Origin: Streptomyces sp. STR69
GTDB taxonomy: Bacteria; Actinomycetota; Actinomycetes; Streptomycetales; Streptomycetaceae
Assembly (NCBI RefSeq): GCF_024519455.1
Contig: NZ_JALJRY010000040.1
Location: 1-64,000, forward strand
Direction of reading: 5' to 3'
DNA: 64,000 bases
Part shown: in pieces, positions 53,457 through 60,227 of the stretch
How positions within the stretch are numbered: the stretch's first letter is position 1
Layout of the letters: the number at the start of each line of letters is the position of its first letter
The notes under the pieces: model-generated
Databases searched by the model: none
Told to the model about the DNA's origin: nothing
What the model saw: the letters and a program-made list of their open reading frames with translations, nothing else
Translations under genes and position numbers: made by a program

Positions 53457-54056
53457 TGCCCGTCGCTCTGTGATCTGCGACACGGGGTATTACACAAGCT
53501 TTGTGATCTCCACCACCCGACGAAGGATCATCACGTCGAGTGAGCGGCGATCTTCACACGTGAAGCGCCCGAACGATCACCAGACGTGACATTCGCGCTC
53601 GTCACCGCAGGCAGCGGGCGGCGTCTCAATATCAAGAGACTTCTCTTGCATGCAAATTGGAGTTGGACGCGACCGCTTGATAGTGGGAGCCCGTTCACAC
53701 GTCAGAAGGAGTCGGTCGGCACGGTGTGGACGCGTGCACGCGTTCACGAAGTCACCCGTCGGCGGTACCCACGCGAGACGCAAGCATTCCGGTAACCGTT
53801 CCGTGACCTGCACCACACTCATGAGAGGCGCATGAGAACCGGGCTTGGCCACCTGTCCCAACCAGTGGTAGTCGTCAGGCAATTCGGACGTAACGACGAA
53901 AGACCGTGATCACCGGCCTGATCGGGCAGGTCCGCAATGTCCGTTACGGCGTCAATAAAGAACGACACACCCGAAGTTCGAGGTGTCCGTTGAACAATTG
54001 TGGCGCAGCACACGTTTCTTGAAGGTATGGAGGAGTCCCTGATACCGGTTGGTCTC
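53457..54056. other. 600-bp palindrome-rich gap between nuo and the NlpC/P60 gene
   Basis: No gene is supported here. The gap contains CACAAGCTTTGTG (about 53491-53504), CTTCACACGTGAAG (53552-53565, 12 of 14 positions symmetric), GTCTC-N8-GAGAC (53622-53640), TTGCATGCAA (53646-53655) and the perfect 14-bp palindrome ACGCGTGCACGCGT (53730-53743). Near the NlpC gene lies a nested hairpin, ACACC-CGAAGTTCG-A-GGTGT (53967-53986). These look like several operator or RNA-structure elements serving the divergent nuo and NlpC/P60 genes. Confidence 0.5.
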
Positions 54057-54860
54057 ATGTCCCACACCGCTCACATACGCAGCCACCGGAAACCCCGCCG
54101 CAGCGCGACGTCGAACATCGCCGTGCGTGCCGGAGTTGCCGGTGGCGTTCTCAGCATGGCGGCGGCGGGCGCGGCCTCGGCCAACGCGGCCGAGACGACG
54201 CAGACCCTGCAACTGCCCACCCTGACGGCCGATCTGTCCACCCAGGTCGCACAGTCCGCCGAGGCCACCCAGCAGGCCGCGGCGAACTACCAGCTGCAGG
54301 CCGAGCGCGACACGGCAGCCGCAAACGCCGCGAAGCAGGCCAAGGCGGACCTCGCGGACGCCCAGAAGAAGGCGGAGGCGAAGAAGAAGGCCCAGGAGGA
54401 CGCCCGTAAGGCCGCTGCGGAGCGCGCCACGTCTCGGAGCACCGAGCGGACCACCCTGGCCGCTTCCACGGGCAGCAGCACCTCCACGAGCTCTTCCACG
54501 GCCACGGGTTCGGCCGCGGCCGTCGTGGCCTTCGTGAAGGCGCAGATCGGCAAGTCCTACGTCCTGGGCGCCACCGGCCCCAGCGCCTACGACTGCTCGG
54601 GGCTCGTCGGTGCCGCCTTCAAGCAGGTCGGCATCAGCCTGCCGCGTGTCTCCCAGGACCAGTCGACCGCCGGTACTCAGGTGTCCCTGAGCAACCTTCA
54701 GGTCGGCGACATCCTGTACTGGGGCAGCGCGGGCAGCGCGTACCACGTCGCCGTGTATGTGGGCGACGGCATGTTCGTCGGCGCGCAGAACCCCTCCACC
54801 GGCATCGTGGAGAGGCCGCTGTCCTACGACCCGCCGACGGGCGCGGTGCGGGTGCTCTGA
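54057..54860 (+). CDS. Secreted NlpC/P60 endopeptidase
   Basis: A 267-residue wall hydrolase. After a basic N-terminus and a signal segment (about 20-45), an Ala/Lys-rich coiled coil (about 60-125, AEATQQAAANYQLQAERDTAAANAAKQAKADLADAQKKAEAKKKAQEDARKAAAE) leads to the catalytic domain. Nucleophile Cys180 is in YDCSGLV, His230 in AYHVAVYVGD, and the third polar residue in AQNPST. It should cut peptide stems of peptidoglycan. ATG at 54057 fits the family's N-terminus; ATG at 54027 has a better GAAGG site and cannot be excluded. A hairpin lies 70 bases upstream. Confidence 0.9.
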   Translation: MSHTAHIRSHRKPRRSATSNIAVRAGVAGGVLSMAAAGAASANAAETTQTLQLPTLTADLSTQVAQSAEATQQAAANYQLQAERDTAAANAAKQAKADLADAQKKAEAKKKAQEDARKAAAERATSRSTERTTLAASTGSSTSTSSSTATGSAAAVVAFVKAQIGKSYVLGATGPSAYDCSGLVGAAFKQVGISLPRVSQDQSTAGTQVSLSNLQVGDILYWGSAGSAYHVAVYVGDGMFVGAQNPSTGIVERPLSYDPPTGAVRVL

Positions 54861-55054
54861 GCCCGCGCACAACGCCGTGAGCATGGGACCGTTGCCTCGG
54901 GGGCGACGGTCCCCTCGGCGTACCCCGGTCCTGCCGCGCGCTCTCCGGGCGTCCCCACTACCGGAGTTCGCGGTCTCCCTGGAAAGCTCTTCTCTCAAGG
55001 TTCTCAAGTTCGGCTGACCACACAGCCGGACGCCAAACCCGAGGAGAGCAACTC

Positions 55055-55681
55055 ATGCCACGTGTCTTCGTCCAGGGAAGCCCCGTCGACTCCTACCCCC
55101 GCCCCGCACCCGAGGCCGGGCGCGGCTGCGTGCGCCGCGTCACCGAGGTCGGCGAAGAGGTTCTGCACCGGCCGAGCCGGGACGTCACCGAGTTCGGTCC
55201 CGACCTCGCCGCGCTCATCGACGACATGTTCCTCACCATGTACATCGCCGACGGAGCCGGTCTCGCGGGCAACCAAGTGGGCGTCGATCTGCGCCTGTTC
55301 GTGTACGACTGCCTCGACGACGACGGCGTCCGGCATGTCGGACACATCATCAATCCGGTCCTCGACCCGCTCGACCCGGCCGGGCGCCGGCTGCTCGACG
55401 AGGGCGAGGGGTGCCTGTCGGTGCCGGGGGCGGTGATGGACGTACCGCGTCCGGACCGGGCCGTGGTGCGCGGGCTCGACAAGGACGGCACCGCGCTTGT
55501 GATCGCGGGCACAGGCTACTTCGCGCGCTGCCTCGCCCATGAGACCGACCACGTCAACGGTCAGGTCTATCTGGACCGGCTCTCCAAGCGGGACCGCAAG
55601 GAGGCGCTGCGGCAGGTGGCGGACCGACGGGACGAGGTGTTCGCCCGCCGGGCCGCCAGGACGGCCGCGCTCAGCGGCTGA
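55055..55681 (+). CDS. def: Peptide deformylase (variant)
   Basis: A 208-residue metal hydrolase removing the N-formyl group from new proteins. Motif 2 is EGCLSVPG with ligand Cys120. Motif 3 is HETDHVNG with His162, Glu163 and His166. Motif 1 reads GAGLAGNQVG where most members have G.GLAAPQ(V/I)G, so the AP pair is GN, although the Gln is kept. Streptomyces carries several def paralogues; this may be a secondary enzyme, for example one less sensitive to actinonin. GAGGAGAG precedes the ATG. Confidence 0.88.
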   Translation: MPRVFVQGSPVDSYPRPAPEAGRGCVRRVTEVGEEVLHRPSRDVTEFGPDLAALIDDMFLTMYIADGAGLAGNQVGVDLRLFVYDCLDDDGVRHVGHIINPVLDPLDPAGRRLLDEGEGCLSVPGAVMDVPRPDRAVVRGLDKDGTALVIAGTGYFARCLAHETDHVNGQVYLDRLSKRDRKEALRQVADRRDEVFARRAARTAALSG

Positions 55682-55711
55682 TCGCGCCCGAGCCCGAAGC
55701 CTGCTCCACGG

Positions 55712-56995
55712 CTATGCCTTCGGCGCCACCTTGCTCAGCCCGTTGATGATGCGGTCCATCGCGTCGCCGCCCGTGGGGTCGGTGAGGTTGGCCAGCATCT
55801 TCAGGGTGAACTTCATCAGCAGGGGGTGCGTCAGGCCGCGCTGGGCCGCGATCTTCATGACCTTCGGGTTGCCGATGAGCTTCACGAAGGCGCGGCCCAG
55901 CGTGTAGTAGCCGCCGTAGGTGTCCTTGAGGACCTGCGGGTAGCGGCGCAGGGCCAGTTCGCGGCTCGCGGTGGTGGGGCGGGCGTGGGCCTGGACGATG
56001 ACGTCGGCGGCGATCTGGCCGGACTCCATGGCGTAGGCGATGCCCTCGCCGTTGAAGGGGTTCACCAGGCCGCCGGCGTCGCCGACCAACAACAACCCCT
56101 TCGTGTAGTGGGGTTGGCGGTTGAAGGCCATCGGAAGGGCGGCGCCCCGGATCGGGCCGGTCATGTTCTCGGGGGTGTAGCCCCAGTCCTCGGGCATGGA
56201 CGCGCACCAGGCCTTCAGCACCTCGCGCCAGTCCAACTCCTTGAAGGAGTCGGAGGTGTTGAGGACGCCGAGGCCGACGTTGGAGGTGCCGTCGCCCATG
56301 CCGAAGATCCAGCCGTAGCCGGGGAGAAGGCGGTCCTCGGCGCCTCGGCGGTCCCACAGTTCCAGCCAGGACTCCAGGTAGTCGTCCTTGTGGCGGGGCG
56401 AGGTGAAGTAGGTGCGGACCGCGACACCCATGGGGCGGTCCTCGCGGCGGTGCAGGCCCATCGCGAGGGAGAGGCGGGTGGAGTTGCCGTCGGCGGCGAC
56501 CACCAGGGGCGCGTGGAAGGTGACTTCGCGTTTCTCCTCACCGAGCTTGGCGTTGACGCCGGTGATGTGGCCGGTGCGCTCGTCGATGATCGGGGCGCCG
56601 ACGTTGCAGCGCTCGTAGAGGCGGGCGCCCGCCTTCTGGGCGTTGCGGGCGAGTTGTTCGTCGAAGTCGTCGCGCTTGCGGACGAGGCCGTAGTCCGGGA
56701 AGGAGGCGAGTTCCGGCCAGTCCAGCTGGAGGCGCACCCCTCCGCCGATGATGCGCAGGCCCTTGTTGCGCAGCCAGCCGGCCTCCTCGGAGATGTCGAT
56801 TCCCATGGCCACGAGCTGCTTGGTGGCGCGCGGGGTGAGGCCGTCGCCGCAGACCTTCTCGCGCGGGAACTCGGTCTTCTCCAGGAGGAGGACGTCGAGT
56901 CCGGACTTGGCGAGGTGGTAGGCGGTGGCGGAGCCGGCTGGCCCCGCGCCGACGACGATCACATCGGCGGTGTTTTCGGAGAGGGGCTCGGTCAC
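55712..56995 (-). CDS. Geranylgeranyl-reductase-family protein (MenJ-like)
   Basis: A 427-residue FAD-dependent reductase. The FAD-binding motif is VVGAGPAGSATAYHLAKSG (about 14-32), CGDGLTPRATKQL is the family's conserved PxCGdg-type stretch, and GLLLVGDAGGLVNPFNGEGIAYAMESG is the second FAD contact. The mycobacterial relative MenJ (Rv0561c) reduces one double bond of menaquinone's isoprenoid tail. Next to menG and nuo, the same job is likely here. It is convergent with def; GTG/ATG starts coincide at 56995. Confidence 0.88.
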   Translation of the reverse strand: MTEPLSENTADVIVVGAGPAGSATAYHLAKSGLDVLLLEKTEFPREKVCGDGLTPRATKQLVAMGIDISEEAGWLRNKGLRIIGGGVRLQLDWPELASFPDYGLVRKRDDFDEQLARNAQKAGARLYERCNVGAPIIDERTGHITGVNAKLGEEKREVTFHAPLVVAADGNSTRLSLAMGLHRREDRPMGVAVRTYFTSPRHKDDYLESWLELWDRRGAEDRLLPGYGWIFGMGDGTSNVGLGVLNTSDSFKELDWREVLKAWCASMPEDWGYTPENMTGPIRGAALPMAFNRQPHYTKGLLLVGDAGGLVNPFNGEGIAYAMESGQIAADVIVQAHARPTTASRELALRRYPQVLKDTYGGYYTLGRAFVKLIGNPKVMKIAAQRGLTHPLLMKFTLKMLANLTDPTGGDAMDRIINGLSKVAPKA

Positions 56996-57092
56996 GGCGG
57001 GATCTCCCCAAGTTCGGAATCTGCGTGCCGACCGGCACTGGACATGGGCAGTCTATTCAGCGCCACTGATCACCAGGCTGAAGGGCTGCCCC

Positions 57093-57599
57093 GTGAACCG
57101 AGCTCTCCCCGCAGTACGGCTGCGCGTCCCGACCGATGAGGACGCCGTGGCCTGGCACCGGGTCTTCGACCACCCGGACGTCATGGAGTTCCACGGCGGC
57201 AGGCCCGCGGAACTGTCCGTCTACGAGGAGCTGACCGCCCGCCAGCGCCGGCACGACGCGGAGCGCGGTTTCTGTCTGTGGACGATGCTCGACGACTCGG
57301 ACCGCGTCATCGGCTTCACCGGCGCCCAGCCGTGGCCGCAGGACTGGGGACCGAAGGGCGAGATCGAGATCGGCTGGCGGCTGGGAAGGGAGTTCTGGGG
57401 TCGGGGGTATGCCACCGCGGCGGCGGAGGCGACCCTGGAGCGGGTGCGGGCGGCCGGGGTGCCGAGCGTGGTGGCGATGGTCCTGGCCCGCAACACCCGG
57501 TCCATCGCGGTGACCAAGCGGCTGGGCATGCACCTCGCCGAGGTCTTCACCACGCCCACACGCAAGGAGGAGGGGCACTGCTACCGGCTCATACTGTAA
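57093..57599 (+). CDS. GNAT-family N-acetyltransferase (RimJ/RimL-like)
   Basis: A 168-residue acetyl-CoA-dependent transferase. The family pattern is VRLRVPTDEDAVAWHRVFDHPDVMEFHGG at the N-terminus, WRLGREFWGRGYATAAAEATL as the acetyl-CoA pyrophosphate loop (Q/RxxGxG/A), and LARNTRSIAVTKRLGM at the end. Substrate unknown; the RimJ/RimL group acts on amines or N-termini. GTG at 57093 with AAGGG upstream. Confidence 0.88.
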   Translation: MNRALPAVRLRVPTDEDAVAWHRVFDHPDVMEFHGGRPAELSVYEELTARQRRHDAERGFCLWTMLDDSDRVIGFTGAQPWPQDWGPKGEIEIGWRLGREFWGRGYATAAAEATLERVRAAGVPSVVAMVLARNTRSIAVTKRLGMHLAEVFTTPTRKEEGHCYRLIL

Positions 57600-57692
57600 C
57601 TCAGAGTAACTAACAGCTACAGAACGACACTTGATGCTTCCGGTCGGGACCGGACCGGGGTTACCCTTCCGGTACCGCTGGGGGTGACATCT

Positions 57693-58034
57693 GTGCGCTT
57701 AACGCCCAAAACACCTGAAGTGCGCGTACCGCGGCTCGTCGGCCTGATGGCCGTGGACGCGCGCGAGACAGCCCAGGCTCGCGGCCTGTTCATCAACGCG
57801 CCGGACCGGCCCGACTTCCATCTCGCCGTCGTCGACTACGTCGTACGGCAGTACCCGCAGCCCGATGCCGAGGTGCCGCGGGACTCCATGGTCTACGTGT
57901 GGTTCGACTTCGGTGAGGGGGACGGCGGGGGCGGTATGCGCGAGCCGCGGATACCGAGGCCGCCGAGCGGCGGGATGCAGCGCGAGCTGGACGAGCCGCC
58001 GGGCGACACGTTCTTCGCGACGGTGATCAGCTAG
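57693..58034 (+). CDS. PASTA-domain protein, 113 aa
   Basis: A single PASTA-like repeat (VPRLVGLMAVDARETAQARGLFINA, then YVVRQYPQPDAEVPRDSMVYVWF). A Gly-rich linker and a Pro-rich tail follow. PASTA domains normally bind peptidoglycan fragments or beta-lactams as the outer part of Ser/Thr kinases or PBPs. Here there is no signal peptide or membrane segment, so it would be cytoplasmic and the usual role does not fit. GTG at 57693 has GGGGGTGA upstream; GTG at 57684 is also possible. Confidence 0.78.
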   Translation: MRLTPKTPEVRVPRLVGLMAVDARETAQARGLFINAPDRPDFHLAVVDYVVRQYPQPDAEVPRDSMVYVWFDFGEGDGGGGMREPRIPRPPSGGMQRELDEPPGDTFFATVIS

Positions 58035-58081
58035 CCGGTGATCAGCCGGCGGAGCCCACACCGTCGGCGGAGCCCGCGCCG

Positions 58082-58786
58082 TCAGCAGCCCGGGGCGTCC
58101 TTGAAACCCCGGTGCAGGGCGACGATTCCGCCGCTCAGGTTGCGGTAGGCGACCTTCGACCAGCCGGCCTTGCGCAGGCGCTCGGCCAGCGCGGGCTGGT
58201 CGGGCCAGGCGCGGATGGACTCGGCGAGGTAGACGTAGGCGTCGGGGTTCGAGGAGACGGCGCGGGCGACCGGCGGCAGCGCGCGCATCAGGTACTCGGT
58301 GTAGACCGTGCGGAAGGGCGCCCAGGTCGGGTGTGAGAACTCGCAGATCACCACCCGGCCGCCCGGCTTGGTCACCCGGTGCAGCTCGCGCAGCGCGGTG
58401 TCCGTGTCCTGCACATTGCGCAGCCCGAAGGAGATCGTCACGGCGTCGAACGTGTCGTCCTTGAACGGCAGCCTGGTGGCGTCGCCGGCCGTGAGCGGCA
58501 GCCAGGGGTGGCGCTTCTTGCCGACCTGGAGCATGCCGAGGGAGAAGTCGCAGGGGACGACGTAGGCGCCGCTCTGGGCGAAGGGCAGTGAGGACGTGGC
58601 CGTACCGGCGGCCAGGTCCAGGATCTTCTGCGCGGGGCGGGCGTCGACCGCCTTGGTGACCTCCTTGCGCCATCGGCGGTCCTGGCCGAGCGAGAGCACG
58701 TCGTTGGTGAGGTCGTACCGTTCCGCCACGTCGTCGAACATCGAGGCGACTTCGTGCGGCTGCTTGTCCAGGGATGCGCGGGTCAC
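58082..58786 (-). CDS. menG: Demethylmenaquinone methyltransferase (MenG/UbiE)
   Basis: A 234-residue SAM-dependent enzyme that methylates demethylmenaquinone in the last step of menaquinone synthesis. MFDDVAERYDLTNDVLSLGQDRRWR is the UbiE N-terminal signature, and ILDLAAGTATSSLPFA is the SAM motif I. VTISFGLRNVQDTDTALRELHRVTKPGG covers motifs II-III. GTG at 58786 is chosen; the start at 58843 is inside the hairpin. It stands after a terminator, so it is transcribed apart from the glycan operon. Confidence 0.94.
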   Translation of the reverse strand: MTRASLDKQPHEVASMFDDVAERYDLTNDVLSLGQDRRWRKEVTKAVDARPAQKILDLAAGTATSSLPFAQSGAYVVPCDFSLGMLQVGKKRHPWLPLTAGDATRLPFKDDTFDAVTISFGLRNVQDTDTALRELHRVTKPGGRVVICEFSHPTWAPFRTVYTEYLMRALPPVARAVSSNPDAYVYLAESIRAWPDQPALAERLRKAGWSKVAYRNLSGGIVALHRGFKDAPGC

Positions 58787-58802
58787 ATGCCCATTGTGGC
58801 AG

Positions 58803-58837
58803 TACGGGCCGGGCACCCCGAAGGCACCCGGCCCGTA
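58803..58837 (-). terminator. Hairpin terminating the glycan operon before menG
   Basis: TACGGGCCGGG (58803-58813) and CCCGGCCCGTA (58827-58837) form a perfect 11-bp stem with a 13-base loop, 23 bases past the acyltransferase stop and 17 bases before the menG start codon. Confidence 0.75.
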
Positions 58838-58859
58838 GCGCACGCGTCGAAAAGGAATC

Positions 58860-60227
58860 TCACGACGGCAGGAGTCTCGGTTTCTTCTTCGCCGCCACGT
58901 CCTCCACCCAGCCGCACAGCACGATGAAGAGCGCGATGAGAATCCAGCCGATGCCGAACATGAACCACTGGCTCCCCAGCGGCAGCCACTTCTCGAAGGC
59001 CGGCACCTTCCAGAACTGGTCGGTCAGCGGCACCGCCAGCACGAGGGCGATCTCGTGCCAGAGGTAGATGGTCACGGCCCGCGAGTTGAAGATCGTGACG
59101 ATCCGGTCGAGCTTCTTGAAGCGGGTCAGCCAGGCGAAGTCGATGTTGAAGTAGGCCTTGGCCCACATCAGCAGCATGACGTAACCGGCCGACCAGTAGG
59201 TCTGGGCGAGCGGGCTCTCGTCCAGGTCGTAGGTGCCGCCCGCCTCGGCCTGGTGCGTGAAGGCGTACCAGCCGCCGAACACGATCGCGGCGACCGACAG
59301 CGTCACCACCAGGAACGGCTTCAGCTTCTGCAGCACCCCGTCGCGGTGGGCGAAGCCCAGGATCCAGCAGAAGAGGTACGTCGACAGGTCCCACAGGGCG
59401 TTGCCGAAGCGGTTGTCCGGCCCCGACCACACGAACTTCAGGACCACGATCGGCACCAGCGTCAGCAGCAGCACCGGGATCGGCGCCTTGCGGAAGATCC
59501 ACAGCAGCGCCGGCGAGAGCAGCACGAACCAGAGGTACGTCCGCAGGTACCAGAGGATCTCCCAGGCCTGCAGCCCCCAGGCGTTGCCCGGCGGATCCCC
59601 TACCGGCACCACCCAGAACACGATCTGCCAGCCCGGCATCCAGTCGTGGATCATCATCGCCACGACCACGAAGAAGCCCCAGAACCAGAAGGGCGGCAGC
59701 AGCCTCCGCATCCGGCTCTTGACCACCTTGAACGCGGGCCGCTCCAGCGACTTCGCCATCAGCGTCCCGGCCAGCCCGAACATGATCCCCATCGAGGGGA
59801 ACACCATCCCGCACCAGGCCCACCCGAAGGTGTGGTAGGTCACCACCCGGATCAGCGCGACGGCCCGCAGGGTGTCGAAGTACCGGTCCCGGCCCGCCGG
59901 TTCGGCCGCGGGCTTCGACTCGGGAGCCTCCTCGACAACCGGCTCCGGCTCGGCCACCGACTCGGGCTCCGGCTCCGGCTCGGCCACCGACTCGGGCACC
60001 GGCTCCAACTCCGGTTCTACGACGGGAAGAGGCGCCGTGGCGTACACCGGCTGCCCGTGGTCGACGTACTGCGGAGGCTGTTGCTGCTGTTGATACGGGT
60101 ACGGCTGCTGCGGCTGGCCGTACGGCTGGGGCTGGCCGTAGCCGTCATAACCGTAAGGCTGTTGGGGGTACTGAGGTTGCTGGGGCTGGCCGTACCCGCC
60201 GTAGCCCTGTTGCTGTTCCCAGGTCAT
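58860..60227 (-). CDS. Acyltransferase-3-family membrane protein
   Basis: A 455-residue protein. An N-terminal disordered tail of about 115 residues is rich in Gln, Pro, Tyr and Gly (GYGQPQQPQYPQQPYGYDGY) and then Glu/Pro. The membrane domain of ten or so helices starts RDRYFDTLRAVALIRVVTYHTFGWAWCG, matching the acyltransferase-3 family's R..YHxF active-site region. It probably adds O-acyl groups to the polymer made by the upstream synthase. ATG overlaps the stop of that synthase by one base. Confidence 0.9.
   Translation of the reverse strand: MTWEQQQGYGGYGQPQQPQYPQQPYGYDGYGQPQPYGQPQQPYPYQQQQQPPQYVDHGQPVYATAPLPVVEPELEPVPESVAEPEPEPESVAEPEPVVEEAPESKPAAEPAGRDRYFDTLRAVALIRVVTYHTFGWAWCGMVFPSMGIMFGLAGTLMAKSLERPAFKVVKSRMRRLLPPFWFWGFFVVVAMMIHDWMPGWQIVFWVVPVGDPPGNAWGLQAWEILWYLRTYLWFVLLSPALLWIFRKAPIPVLLLTLVPIVVLKFVWSGPDNRFGNALWDLSTYLFCWILGFAHRDGVLQKLKPFLVVTLSVAAIVFGGWYAFTHQAEAGGTYDLDESPLAQTYWSAGYVMLLMWAKAYFNIDFAWLTRFKKLDRIVTIFNSRAVTIYLWHEIALVLAVPLTDQFWKVPAFEKWLPLGSQWFMFGIGWILIALFIVLCGWVEDVAAKKKPRLLPS

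Noticed and set aside
53577..53882. A 101-codon open frame on the minus strand in the nuo/NlpC gap
   Set aside because: Its product has no hydrophobic or family pattern, its start has no ribosome-binding site, and it runs through several palindromes, so regulatory DNA explains it better.
53312..54056. A ydaO-like riboswitch ahead of the NlpC/P60 gene
   Set aside because: None of the conserved blocks seen at 16055-16240 is present in this gap.
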